Assembly: GCF_021631985.1 (NCBI RefSeq)
Contig: NZ_CP070225.1
Location: forward strand, 6,696,001-6,760,000
Direction of reading: 5' to 3'
DNA: 64,000 nucleotides
Origin: Sandaracinus amylolyticus
GTDB lineage: Bacteria > Myxococcota_A > Polyangia > Polyangiales > Sandaracinaceae
The notes beneath the pieces were generated by a model, which saw only the letters and a list, made by a program, of their open reading frames with translations, was not told where the DNA came from and searched no databases. Position numbers and translations under genes: made by a program. Shown here piece after piece: positions 24,543-34,035 of the stretch (the first letter of the stretch is position 1; the number at the start of each line of letters is the position of its first letter).

Positions 24543-25022
24543 ACGCGTGTGCTGGATCGGGTGCCGAATGCCCCTGCGCACGGTCGACGTGGCGTGGACG
24601 CGCCCGTCGCGCTCGCCGCGCACGTCGGCGCGCAGCTCGAACGACCAGGTCGAGGCGCGCGCGACCTCCTCGGACATGCCGTCGAAGAGCACCTCGATCG
24701 CGACGTCCTGTCCGGGCGCGACCGCGATCGTCCGGCCCGCGTCACGCGAGCCCACGAGCACCGCGCGGATCGGCAGCGGCAGGCGCATGTTCGGCAGCAG
24801 ACACACCAGCGCCTCGATGCGCACCTGAACCGGCATCGAGCCGCCGTTGTGGAGCGTGAAGAACGCGTGGGTGGGCGCGCCGGTCGTGGTGACCATCGAG
24901 TCCTGGCCGCGGATCGTGAGGAGCGGCGGCGGGCTCGGGACGAGATCGGCGTGCGCGAGCGAGGGGGACAGCGAGAGCGCGAGGAGCCCGAGGAGCGCGG
25001 CGCGTCGATGCATGCCCTTCAT
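24540..25022 (-). CDS. Secreted beta-sandwich protein, unknown function
   Basis: Signal peptide of about 25 residues (ALLGLLALSLSPSLAHA), then a single ~120-residue beta-rich domain with alternating strands (THAFFTLHNGGSMPVQVRIEAL, FDGMSEEVARASTWSFELRADVRGE), suggesting an Ig- or DUF11-like sandwich. The ATG at 25022 overlaps the DNA ligase stop as ATGA, so it is the last gene of the exonuclease-ligase unit, although its exported nature gives no functional link to DNA repair. Confidence 0.68.
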   Translation of the reverse strand: MKGMHRRAALLGLLALSLSPSLAHADLVPSPPPLLTIRGQDSMVTTTGAPTHAFFTLHNGGSMPVQVRIEALVCLLPNMRLPLPIRAVLVGSRDAGRTIAVAPGQDVAIEVLFDGMSEEVARASTWSFELRADVRGERDGRVHATSTVRRGIRHPIQHTR

Positions 25023-26731
25023 ACGTCGCGCGGCGGAGGATCCTTGGGCGCGCGCAAGAGCGCGCGGAGCGTCTCGATGGTGTCGGCTTCCTCGACCGGT
25101 TTGTCGCGACGCCAGCGCGCGATGCGCGGGAAGCGCACCGCGACGCCCGAGCGATGGCGCGTCGAGGGCGCGATGCCCTCGAAGGCGAGCTCGAACACGT
25201 GCAGCGGCTCGACCACGCGCACCGGACCGTGGCGATCGAGGGTGTTGCGTCGGATCCAGCGATCGAGCTCGGCGATCTCCTCGTCCTCGAGGCCCGAGTA
25301 CGCCTTCGCGAACGGGACGAGCTCGCGGTTCTCGTCGAACACGGCGAACGTGTAGTCGGTGAACAGGTTCGAGCGCTTGCCCGAGCCGGGCTGCGCGTAG
25401 ACGAGCACCGCGTCCACCGAGTACGGCTCGATCTTCCACTTCCAGAATTCGCCGCGACGACGGCCCGGGCGATAGGGCGCGTCGCGATGCTTGAGCATCA
25501 GCCCCTCGGTGCCCTCCTCGCGCGAGCGGGCGCGGATCTCGGCGAGCGCGTCCCAGCTCGGCGCGTCGATCATCGGCGAGAGGCGGAGGCTCGGATCGCC
25601 ACGCTCGGCGATCACACGCTCGAGCCGCGCGCGTCGCTCGTCGAACCGGCGCTCGCGCAGATCTTCGCGATCCTCCTCGAGCAGGTCGTACGCGACGAAC
25701 ACGACCGGCGCCTCGGCGAGCACCTTCGGGCCGAGCGCCTTGCGTCCGATGCGTCGCTGCATGATCGCGAACGGGAGCGGGCGATCGCCGCGCCACGCGA
25801 TCGCTTCGCCGTCGAGCACGAGACCGTCGGGCAGCCCGCGCGCGGCGTGCACGATCTCGGGGAATCGCTCGGTGACGAGATCCTCGCCGCGCGACCAGAG
25901 CCAGAGCTCACCGGCGCGTCGCACGAGCTGACAGCGGATGCCGTCCCACTTCCATTCGGCGCGCCACGCCTCGCGCGGACCGAGCGTCTCGGGCGCTTGC
26001 TCGAGCGGCGACGCGAGCGCGAACGGATAGGGGCGCGAAGGATCTTCTTCGATCGACGCGGGCGCGACGAGACGCGCGAAGAACGCGGCGTCGGGCTCCC
26101 ACGTGCCCATCATGCGATGCGCGATCACCGGCGCGGGCACGCCGCTCGCCGCCGAGACCGCGCGCTGCACGAGCAATGCGGACGCGCCGACGCGCATCTC
26201 GCCGGTGATCATCTTGGTCACGAGCATCAGCTCGGTGCGATCGAGGTCGCGCCACAGCGCGAGCACACGCGCGCGCTGCACCGGCTCGGGGAGATCGCGC
26301 AGCGCGAGGATGGCGCGGGCCCAGCTCGCGAGCGTCGTCGGACGGATCGCCGCAGGGACCTCGGGCGCGGGCTCGTCGTCGAAGAGGCTGCGCGCCGCGC
26401 GAGGATCCTTCGGCGCGATCACCGCGCGCGGCTCGGGCGGCACCTCGTAGGACACACCGGCGACGAGCAGCGCGATGATCTCCGCGAGATCGCCGACCGC
26501 GCCGTAGCACTCCTCGAAGAGCCAGCCGGGCACGCCGGTGACCTCCATCGCCCAGCCCGCCATCGCGCGCACCGGGACGAGGCGCTTGAAGCGACGACCG
26601 GTGAGGAAGAAGAGCGCCCACGCGGCATCCTCGGGCGGCGCGCCCGCGAAGTAATCGCGCATCGCGTCGACCTTCGCCTGGGTCGAGGTCGTCGCGTCGA
26701 GCCGCTCGTAGAGCCGCGCGAACGCGTGCAT
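25019..26731 (-). CDS. ATP-dependent DNA ligase (exonuclease-associated type)
   Basis: A 570-residue ligase with an N-terminal DNA-binding domain (residues 1-220), an adenylation domain with the active-site lysine in EWKWDGIR (Lys261), the downstream motifs VLDGEAIAW, FVAYDLLE and EGLMLKH, and a C-terminal OB-fold (WKWKIEPYSVDAVLVYAQ). The sequence fits the bacterial ligases paired with a metallo-beta-lactamase exonuclease and often an Lhr-type helicase, a cluster linked to interstrand crosslink (cisplatin) repair. The exonuclease gene is immediately upstream and overlaps by one base (TGATG). No Lhr helicase gene is adjacent. Confidence 0.92.
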   Translation of the reverse strand: MHAFARLYERLDATTSTQAKVDAMRDYFAGAPPEDAAWALFFLTGRRFKRLVPVRAMAGWAMEVTGVPGWLFEECYGAVGDLAEIIALLVAGVSYEVPPEPRAVIAPKDPRAARSLFDDEPAPEVPAAIRPTTLASWARAILALRDLPEPVQRARVLALWRDLDRTELMLVTKMITGEMRVGASALLVQRAVSAASGVPAPVIAHRMMGTWEPDAAFFARLVAPASIEEDPSRPYPFALASPLEQAPETLGPREAWRAEWKWDGIRCQLVRRAGELWLWSRGEDLVTERFPEIVHAARGLPDGLVLDGEAIAWRGDRPLPFAIMQRRIGRKALGPKVLAEAPVVFVAYDLLEEDREDLRERRFDERRARLERVIAERGDPSLRLSPMIDAPSWDALAEIRARSREEGTEGLMLKHRDAPYRPGRRRGEFWKWKIEPYSVDAVLVYAQPGSGKRSNLFTDYTFAVFDENRELVPFAKAYSGLEDEEIAELDRWIRRNTLDRHGPVRVVEPLHVFELAFEGIAPSTRHRSGVAVRFPRIARWRRDKPVEEADTIETLRALLRAPKDPPPRDV

Positions 26732-27753
26732 CAGGGTGCCTCGTCCGGCTCGGCGCCGGCCTCGCCTTCGTAACGCGTCGCGAGCACACCGGCGTCGATG
26801 CCGCGGGTCTCGCGCACGTAGCGCGCGAGCGCGTCCGCGAAGCCGTGCGTCGCGAGCACGCGCGACGCGCCGCTCTCGTCGATCGTGCGCAGCAGCGCGG
26901 GCCAGTCCGCGTGATCGCTCAGCACGAAGCCACGAGCGATCGCGCGACGACGTCGATCGCCGCGCACCTGCATCCATCCCGACGCGAACCCGCTGCGCGC
27001 CTTGGAGAACCGGCGGATCCACGAGGTGCCGCGCGCCGAGAGCGGCGAGAGCACGAGCGCCCCCTCGAGGTCCTTCTTCTTCGCGTCGGTCGCGCTGCGC
27101 AGCTCGAGCATCGGCGCCATGCCCGGGCTCGCGCGGTAGACGTCGGTGATGCCCATCATCGCGCCGTGCGCGTGGACCGGGCGATCGATCCCGCGCGCCG
27201 CGAGCTCGGCGAGGATGCGCTGCGCCTTGCCGAGCGCGTAGCAGAAGAGCAGCGCGGGCACGCCGGCGTCGCGCGCCTCGTCCCAGAACGCGACGATGTC
27301 GTCGATCACCTGCGCGGGATCGGGCCAGCGATAGATCGGCAGCGCGAAGGTCGCCTCGGTCACCAGCACGTCGCAGCGCACCGGCTCGAAGGGCGCGCAG
27401 GTCGGATCGCGATCGCGCTTGTAGTCGCCGGTGACGACCCAGATCTCGCCCGCGTGCTCGATGCGGATCTGCGCGGAGCCGAGCACGTGACCCGCGGGAT
27501 GAAGCGAGACCGTCGTGTCGCCGATGCGCAGACGCTCGCCGTAGGCGAGCGTCTGGATCGTCGCGTCGTCGCCGAGCCTGCGCCGGAGGATCGGTGCGCC
27601 CTCGATCACGCTGAGGTACGAGCCCGATCCCGGTCGCGCGTGATCGCCGTGACCGTGCGTGAGCACCGCGCGCGGCACCGGCGCCCACGGGTCGACGTGG
27701 AAGCCGCCCGCAGCGCACCAGAGGCCGCGATCATCGGGCTCGAGCAACGCCAT
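26731..27753 (-). CDS. Ligase-associated DNA exonuclease (MBL/beta-CASP, SNM1-like)
   Basis: A metallo-beta-lactamase fold protein with the metal motif THGHGDH (His33, His35, Asp37, His38), GHVLGSAQI, and VVTGDYKRDRDPTC. Its C-terminal half has beta-CASP motifs (TEATFALPIYRWP, FVLSDHADWP, THGFADALARYV). Length (340 aa) is typical. It should trim DNA ends for the ligase encoded downstream. The start at 27753 (MALLEPDDRGLW) fits the family; the in-frame extension upstream does not look coding. Confidence 0.9.
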   Translation of the reverse strand: MALLEPDDRGLWCAAGGFHVDPWAPVPRAVLTHGHGDHARPGSGSYLSVIEGAPILRRRLGDDATIQTLAYGERLRIGDTTVSLHPAGHVLGSAQIRIEHAGEIWVVTGDYKRDRDPTCAPFEPVRCDVLVTEATFALPIYRWPDPAQVIDDIVAFWDEARDAGVPALLFCYALGKAQRILAELAARGIDRPVHAHGAMMGITDVYRASPGMAPMLELRSATDAKKKDLEGALVLSPLSARGTSWIRRFSKARSGFASGWMQVRGDRRRRAIARGFVLSDHADWPALLRTIDESGASRVLATHGFADALARYVRETRGIDAGVLATRYEGEAGAEPDEAP

Positions 27754-28166
27754 TGGGGATGGCGATATCACGAGGGAGGGCGAGGACGAAGCCGAGCGCC
27801 GAGCAAGCACCGACGGGCGGCAGGCGCGTTCGGAATCGATCGTCCGAGGCGCTTCACTTCCTCGATGCGGATCTTCTCACCAAGCTCACCCCTGGTGGGT
27901 TCAACGCCTATCGCTGGGAGGTCTGCTCGGCGACTCGAGCGGCGCCCTAGGGCCACACCTGTCGATCCCGCGGCGGGTCGCCGGACCGCCGGCAGCCCGG
28001 GTACTGAGTGCTTCTGGGGACGTAGCCAAGAGTCGAGCCGCCACGCCGAGCACCTTCGCGAAGTTCCCGGATGTTGCGCTGCCCGCCGAGATCTGCGCCG
28101 ACGTGAACCCGTTTCGCCCGCACTCTTCGCCGTGTAACCAGCCGGCCCCCGGTCCATCGGCTGGGC
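27754..28166. other. Gene-poor junction between repair genes and defence island
   Basis: No reading frame here looks like a real protein on either strand, and I see no tRNA, integrase or long repeat. Base composition drifts toward the less GC-rich island that follows. The segment may be decayed sequence at the insertion boundary. Confidence 0.5.
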
Positions 28167-31100
28167 TCATCCGGTGCGAATCCACGTTAGCGCTTCCGAG
28201 GGGATGTTCCGTGCCCCCGCCGCGAAGACGATCTCTTCCAGCAGACTCCGAAGGGAACGCAGGTCGTAGGTCGCGATGCGATTCAACACACGCAGGGCAT
28301 GAGAAGGCGCTCTGAAGCGCATCCCCTCTCGCGTGATGCGCGCCCGCCAGTACGCCACGATGCCCGGGACGATGACCATTGCGACCGACGCGGAGAACGT
28401 TCGGAGGGCCGGCGCGAGTGCATACAACCCGAGGACCTGAAGAGTGGCGCTCACATCCGGGTCAGCATCGTCCTCTGTTGACGCGAGGAGATACCTGGCG
28501 GAACCGAGGTCGGGATGCGTGGGCTCATCGTAGATCGCGCGCCAACCGGGGCGGCGACGCGCGAGATCGAGCACGGTCGCGCAGGTCGACCATCGTGCGG
28601 CGGAATCCGGGCTCGACGGCACCTCGAGAGAGTCTCGTGCGCGTCCGATCTCTGCGATGAAATCGCTGCGTCCCGTCGTGCCCTCGGCTTCATCCCACAT
28701 CAGCGCGACGACAGATGCCGCGAGCCCGAACCCCACGACGGCTTCCTCCGGGTTCAACGACGGTGGCGACGGCTGCGCCAATGCAGCCGCGATCCCACGA
28801 CTGAGCGTCGAGAGCGCGCGTTCGTAACGCCGCTCAACCAGAGCCGCTGCGGCCAGCGGGTCCGCGAGGATCGGGAGCAACAGTGCCGAGATCGGGGAAG
28901 GCGCCTCGACGAGCTGCGACCATACCGGCTCTCCCAGACGCACAGCGCGGCGCCGATCTCCAATGGAGGCGGCCGCGAGCGCCATCAACCCGCGCGTTCG
29001 CACGAGGGCCTCCTCGTCCATCCGGTCAGCTAACGAGTCCCGTGCGTACAGGAAGGTCCCCTGCTTGAGCGGTTCGAGCCCGCTGTCCAGGGGCCGATCC
29101 CGCCCGGTCGTCTGGAGGTACGCCAGCAGGTGTCCGCTCAGCGCCAGCTGCGCACGTAGCGCCCGGCTATCGTCCGACGACAGCGCGTCGTAGAGACGCT
29201 CCTGCGCGTCCAGAGTGGAGGCGAGCGCGCCGTCTCGGCGCCCCGCGCGCAACAGGGCGACAGCGTGTTCCAGCTCGCAGCGAGCGAGCACGTGCGGGTT
29301 CTTCGGATACGTCCGCTTCGCCATCGCGCTGGCGGTTGCTGTCAGCTGCGGCGCGGCCGCATCGTCGGAGCATTGGGCCGCCCGGATTGTCGCATCGATC
29401 ACTTCGATGTCGTCTACGCCGGCCGCGAGGCTCAGAAGAGCGTCGTAGCGGGCCTTGGCATCGTCGAGGCGCCCGCCGTAAAGCGACTGCGCTGCCGCCG
29501 CTTCGAGAACCAGGAACCGACACCACGGGTCGTGTAGCGTGCTTCCGAACTGAGTAGCGTCCGAGATGGCTTCGTCTCGTCGTCCAAGGTACTCGGCGAG
29601 GACGACCGTGTGAGCGCGGGCCGCGGCCGCCTGGAGCAGTTCGGACCCAAGCCGTTCACCGACGTTTCGAAGCTCCGAAAGGGCGTCTGCGGCGGAGCGA
29701 GCGTCGCTCGCCGGCGGGGGGCCGCGCATCCACACGCGGTTTGCGACGAACGGAGCGAGCACCTGCGCGTGCCGCTGACTGAGGAAGGCGTCCAGTATCG
29801 GTCGCGGCATCTCGGCCACGACCTGCGTCCATTCGCGGAGGTCGTTCGGGCGTGAGACGAGTGCTCCGGTGCTCCACGGAAGGAACGCTGCGATGGAGAC
29901 GATGTCGGGGAACTCGACGTCTTCATCGCTTGGAAGAGCGTCGGGCACGAGCGGGACTTCTCCTCCCGCAACTCGAATTGCGGCACGACATAGCGCCAAA
30001 GCGAACTCGAAGTCGCGCCTCGATACATCGAGTCCAAGCGTCGCGGCGAGGTACGCGAGAACGTACCCGGGCGTGTTCGCTGAACCGAGTGCTCTGGTGA
30101 CACGTCCGCGATCCGCGTCCGTGCCGCCCGCTTCCATCAGCCGGATGCGCTGTGCGCTGACGAGGACGGCTTGGTCCTCGCTGAGACGAGGGATGTAGGG
30201 CTCGGAGAGGTCGAGCATGAACTCGACCCATTCGCTCGGCGCACCCCGGATAGAGGTGAGGGCATGAACGAGCGAGAACGCGACGGCCCCCCACTCGTCT
30301 GCGCGGGCGTAGTGTGCCACGGCGCGAGCCACCTCGATGGGCGTGACGCTTCCCCGCTCGAGAATCGTGCGCGCGAGGCTGCCGTGCGTGGATTGCACGA
30401 CCTCTATGGGCAGCCGTGAACTTGCGCGGTGCTTTAGGAGGGGCGATATCGAAATGCTTCCGTCGCCCTCGTCACGGATCCACGTTCCGAGCGCGCGGTG
30501 CACGCAGTCGTCGCGCACCTTCAGGGCGGGCTCAACGGCGGCGAGCCGGTGGAGGTCTTTGCGGCGAAGACTGCCAATGGCGAGTGCCGCGCGGCTGAGC
30601 AGTTCTCGGCATGAGGGGTCGTCCTCAACCGTCCGCAGGAGCCTCTCGAAGATCTCGGTTGCCAACGTATCCGCGTAGGAGTCGTCGGTGAGAGTTCGAA
30701 GTAGCTCCGCGAGATTCCAGCCGGCGCGCGCGAGCACGTCCGTCGCTGCTGAGACGAGGGTCGGGTGGCCACCGGTGCGGCGCGCGACAACGGGAGCTGC
30801 AGCCTTGCAGAAACCGGGGGTGGCACCGCGGTTCTCCAGGACCTCGCCGACCTCCGACTCAGTCATGAAAGGAACGCTGCGCTCGACGAGGCTTTCGCGA
30901 AGAAGGGCGCGCGGTCCGTGCGGCAGCGCGTATGCGCTCGTCGAGATCACTCGTGCCGAGCTCAGCCGCGCGGCGAGGGACTCGATCGCCGATGTGAGGA
31001 CATCACCTGACGTCGCCCGCGGCAGGTCTTCGAGCACGACCGTACGAGGTCGCAGACCTGTCGCGGACGTGGCGACGCTCACGACCCTGTACATCAGGGC

Positions 31101-32294
31101 GGCCGCCTCGTTCGGGCTCGCATCGCGGAGGCGGAGCCACACAGCGGGGAACGAAGACGCGCGAGCGGCGCACAGCAGTGAGACCAGCGACGACTTGCCG
31201 ATCCCGGCCTCGCCTGTAAGCGCCAGCCAGCGCGCCGAGCCGAGAGCCTCGTTGAGGTCCCCGACTAGACCTGCGCGACGGGCGGCACCCGAGGGAAGCG
31301 GCGGCGATGAATCGACGATCTCGAGCCGGCCAGAGGTTTCGATCGCCAGCGTGAGGCCTCGGTCGAGCCCGCCAATCCGTGCCAACGCCTCGCGGACGTT
31401 CGAGTCGATTCCTCGTGCAGTCGACTCGATTCTCTCGAGTTGAGGCACGACCTCTGAGCGCACCGTGGCCTCGATTGTGGCGCGCACTCCGTCAAGGAGG
31501 GGGGTGAGATACTGCTGGACGAGCACGCTGTCTTGGCGGGTCCGTGCGCTCGCGACTCGCTCGATGTCCGATCGAATCAGCTTCTTCGGTCCCTCAGTGC
31601 TCAAGAGTCGGCAGATGTGGAGGAACAGGTAGGGATAGGCGTCGTCGTCACCTCGCGTGGCTCGAAGGCGACCGCGGACGCTCTCCTCACGACCGGCTCC
31701 GTCGGGCGCCGACGTGGCCCACTCGAATCGTTTGATGAGCTCCAGGAGGTCGCTTTCGCCGTCGCTTACGAACGCGACGAACCGATCCCACGTCTCCTGA
31801 GCCAGTTCACTTGGCTTCGAGGTGGACTTCAGGAGTTCACGAATCCCGCTCAGCCTCATGGCGAGTTCGTCGCCTGCCAAGACGCCGGACCGAATTCTCT
31901 CCCACGCGGAGATCCCGGGCTCTGGAAGGGGCGTCTTCTTTTCCGTTCCGATAGCGGCCGTCGTGGTGAATCGGAAACGAAGCTCGGCCGTCGGGTTGTT
32001 CGCACGGTGTTCGATGAATGCCGCGACGGCTTCGACTGCACCGGCACTTTTGAGCGTGACGTTCTTCGCGAGGTCCTTGATCTGCTCGAGCGTGCGAGGA
32101 CCCAGCGGTGCGCCGGAAGCTACGTCGGCCGCGATATGGTCAATGTCTTCGCCAGCCTCGAGGTGGAGTTCCTCTCCGTCGTCAAGATCGAGCCAGCGCT
32201 CGAGCGTCACGTCGATCTGGTACGCGAAGCCCCGGACGACGGCGTGTGCGTCGCGATCGCGCGTGACTACGAGTGTCGTCTGATCGTTCGTCAA
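28167..32294 (-). CDS. DUF4297 (Cap4-like nuclease)-STAND NTPase, Avs-like defence protein
   Basis: The N-terminal ~120 residues match the DUF4297/Cap4 nuclease pattern: GFAYQ, LERWLDL, LHLEAGEDID, LEQIKDL, then a hydrophobic strand ending in FRFTTTA. Residues about 335-620 form a STAND P-loop NTPase (WLALTGEAGIGKSSLV, Walker A near 360; TVVLEDLPR as Walker B). The remaining ~750 residues are helical and TPR-like, suited to ligand sensing. Such DUF4297-STAND proteins are antiviral Avs (AVAST) sensors that cut DNA after recognising phage proteins. A TTG start at 32294 with AGGA upstream is the best choice. It follows the GajB-like gene by 49 bp. Composition differs from the flanking chromosome. 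Confidence 0.8.
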   Translation of the reverse strand: MTNDQTTLVVTRDRDAHAVVRGFAYQIDVTLERWLDLDDGEELHLEAGEDIDHIAADVASGAPLGPRTLEQIKDLAKNVTLKSAGAVEAVAAFIEHRANNPTAELRFRFTTTAAIGTEKKTPLPEPGISAWERIRSGVLAGDELAMRLSGIRELLKSTSKPSELAQETWDRFVAFVSDGESDLLELIKRFEWATSAPDGAGREESVRGRLRATRGDDDAYPYLFLHICRLLSTEGPKKLIRSDIERVASARTRQDSVLVQQYLTPLLDGVRATIEATVRSEVVPQLERIESTARGIDSNVREALARIGGLDRGLTLAIETSGRLEIVDSSPPLPSGAARRAGLVGDLNEALGSARWLALTGEAGIGKSSLVSLLCAARASSFPAVWLRLRDASPNEAAALMYRVVSVATSATGLRPRTVVLEDLPRATSGDVLTSAIESLAARLSSARVISTSAYALPHGPRALLRESLVERSVPFMTESEVGEVLENRGATPGFCKAAAPVVARRTGGHPTLVSAATDVLARAGWNLAELLRTLTDDSYADTLATEIFERLLRTVEDDPSCRELLSRAALAIGSLRRKDLHRLAAVEPALKVRDDCVHRALGTWIRDEGDGSISISPLLKHRASSRLPIEVVQSTHGSLARTILERGSVTPIEVARAVAHYARADEWGAVAFSLVHALTSIRGAPSEWVEFMLDLSEPYIPRLSEDQAVLVSAQRIRLMEAGGTDADRGRVTRALGSANTPGYVLAYLAATLGLDVSRRDFEFALALCRAAIRVAGGEVPLVPDALPSDEDVEFPDIVSIAAFLPWSTGALVSRPNDLREWTQVVAEMPRPILDAFLSQRHAQVLAPFVANRVWMRGPPPASDARSAADALSELRNVGERLGSELLQAAAARAHTVVLAEYLGRRDEAISDATQFGSTLHDPWCRFLVLEAAAAQSLYGGRLDDAKARYDALLSLAAGVDDIEVIDATIRAAQCSDDAAAPQLTATASAMAKRTYPKNPHVLARCELEHAVALLRAGRRDGALASTLDAQERLYDALSSDDSRALRAQLALSGHLLAYLQTTGRDRPLDSGLEPLKQGTFLYARDSLADRMDEEALVRTRGLMALAAASIGDRRRAVRLGEPVWSQLVEAPSPISALLLPILADPLAAAALVERRYERALSTLSRGIAAALAQPSPPSLNPEEAVVGFGLAASVVALMWDEAEGTTGRSDFIAEIGRARDSLEVPSSPDSAARWSTCATVLDLARRRPGWRAIYDEPTHPDLGSARYLLASTEDDADPDVSATLQVLGLYALAPALRTFSASVAMVIVPGIVAYWRARITREGMRFRAPSHALRVLNRIATYDLRSLRSLLEEIVFAAGARNIPSEALTWIRTG

Positions 32295-32320
32295 AAGTTC
32301 GTCCTGTGGATCAAGCGCGC

Positions 32321-32351
32321 GGCGGTAGCGGCGGGCCCCGCCGCTACCGCC
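32321..32351 (-). terminator. Perfect 15-bp-arm hairpin between gajB and the Avs-like gene
   Basis: GGCGGTAGCGGCGGG and its complement CCCGCCGCTACCGCC are separated by one base; the stem covers the gajB stop codon (TAG at 32344-32346). It could attenuate transcription into the STAND gene or mark an ancient recombination joint between two defence modules. Confidence 0.6.
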
Positions 32352-34035
32352 GCGTGTCCTCCCGGGTTGACACGGCGGAGCACACGATCTGCTCCACGCG
32401 TGCGCCTCGCCGCGTCAGCAACCCCGCGACATCGGATGCCGCGTGCCGCGGAACCGCGAACGCGAGGAGGGTACGCGCGCGCGTAGCGGCGACGTACAGC
32501 ACCGCGCGTCCGTCGTGTCCGTGTTCGCGATCCCTCCAGGCACTCAGGAGCTCGCCGAGACGCGTGCTGTTCGGCACCACGACGAGAACAGCATCGAACT
32601 CCCGGCCCTTGACGCCGTGGGCCGTCGAGAAGCGAAGTTCAACCGACATGCGGGCCCGCGACAGATCGCCCTTCGGCTCTTTCGCATTGAAGAGCTTTCG
32701 CGGGTTTTCGACGAAGGCAGTCGATTCCGGGGGGCTTAGCGACGAGAGCGCGTCGCGAGCACGGGCGCACACCCCTCGCGTCGCATCGCCAGCCGCTACC
32801 GTGCCCAGAATCTGGCGAGCGGTGACGCGGCACCACCGAGCGGCTGGCTCGCCCGGAGCAACTTCACCGAGCGACGACAGCAAGACCTCCTCGATGCGCT
32901 GAACACCTGCCGCTCGGTCGTCCGCGGAAGCGGCCGGCGAGACGGCGCGCGCCAGCACGGCGCCGCGTGCGGTCGAATCATGCGCGCGTTCGGCACCCAC
33001 CGCGCGCCGCGCGTCTTCATCCCGGTGCGCGACGACGATCGCATTCGCGCGATCGACTTTGTGTCGCTTGAGCAGCTCGGAAAACTGCGCCCCAACCTCG
33101 GCACCGACGCTCGTTTCGTAGACGAGAAGCTGGACGGGATGCTCGGGCCGCGGCTCGCCCTGTGGCGTGTCGGGCGGCAGTTCATGCGCCCGAAGGCTCG
33201 CACTCGCCGCGCAGATCGAGGCGGTGGAGCGGAAGTTCCCCGTCAGCGCGAGCTCGGCCAGCCCGAGAGTCCCGATCGCGAGCGGGTCGGCGCCCCGAAA
33301 CCGGAAGATGCCCTGCTCTGGATCCGCGACGACTACCAAGCGGCATCCAGCACCTCGGAGTGCTGACACGATCTGAAGGTCGACAGAGTCGCAATCCTGG
33401 GCTTCATCAACGAGTACGAGCTGGAAGCGGTGGGCGACGCGAAGACCGGCTGGCGCAACGGAGAGTCTGGTTGCCGCCTCTGCTCGGAGAAACGGCGAGG
33501 TCACGACCCCCCGACTAAGAAAGGGTTTCAGCTTCCGTTCCGCGACCCAGATGAGCTGCCGCCGCTGGTCATCCGTGAGCTTCTTGAGAACTGCCCGCTC
33601 GACATGGTCTGCACGAGCGTCGTCGAGCTTCAGGCCCCCCACTCCGTCCGGTACGAAGAGATCGAGCGGAAACCCCGCGCTAACACTTTTGAGCCCGACC
33701 GTATCGTTCCACGTCTCGCAGAACTGCACGCGAGCGTTCGGTGCGGTACTCAGGCCGTCGGGACCCAGTACATACCGAATCAGGAATGAGTCGAACGTTC
33801 CGACGTAGCTCGGTGCTCGGAGGAGGTGGGGAGCATCGCTCGTCAGCCGCTGACGAACCTCTGCGCCTGCGGCGTTGGTGAACGACAGGAACGCGACTCC
33901 GCGACGCGGGGCACGCGTCGTGAACCTCTTAGCGAGTTCGACGAGCGTGCGCGTCTTACCGGCCCCCGGGCACGCGCGAACGTACACGTCGCCTTCGGAC
34001 TCGACGACGGCGAATTGTTCCGGCGTGAGCCTCAT
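32344..34035 (-). CDS. gajB: UvrD/PcrA-like helicase, Gabija GajB
   Basis: A 563-residue superfamily 1 helicase with Walker A ACPGAGKT (near residue 21), AFLSFTNAAGAEV (motif Ia), DEAQDCDS (motif II, near 213), ADPEQGIFRFRGA, LTGNFRS (motif IV), STAHGVKGREFDAV and VLYVAATRARTLL (motifs V/VI). Its start overlaps the stop of the OLD-family nuclease gene as ATGA, the two-gene layout of Gabija. GajB senses nucleotide or DNA-end changes and partners GajA in phage defence. Length agrees with GajB proteins. Confidence 0.85.
   Translation of the reverse strand: MRLTPEQFAVVESEGDVYVRACPGAGKTRTLVELAKRFTTRAPRRGVAFLSFTNAAGAEVRQRLTSDAPHLLRAPSYVGTFDSFLIRYVLGPDGLSTAPNARVQFCETWNDTVGLKSVSAGFPLDLFVPDGVGGLKLDDARADHVERAVLKKLTDDQRRQLIWVAERKLKPFLSRGVVTSPFLRAEAATRLSVAPAGLRVAHRFQLVLVDEAQDCDSVDLQIVSALRGAGCRLVVVADPEQGIFRFRGADPLAIGTLGLAELALTGNFRSTASICAASASLRAHELPPDTPQGEPRPEHPVQLLVYETSVGAEVGAQFSELLKRHKVDRANAIVVAHRDEDARRAVGAERAHDSTARGAVLARAVSPAASADDRAAGVQRIEEVLLSSLGEVAPGEPAARWCRVTARQILGTVAAGDATRGVCARARDALSSLSPPESTAFVENPRKLFNAKEPKGDLSRARMSVELRFSTAHGVKGREFDAVLVVVPNSTRLGELLSAWRDREHGHDGRAVLYVAATRARTLLAFAVPRHAASDVAGLLTRRGARVEQIVCSAVSTREDTRR

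Noticed and set aside
27754..28166. Integrase, tRNA or attachment site at the left edge of the defence island
   Set aside because: I saw no cloverleaf, recombinase motif or matching direct repeat at the right edge; island borders remain undefined.
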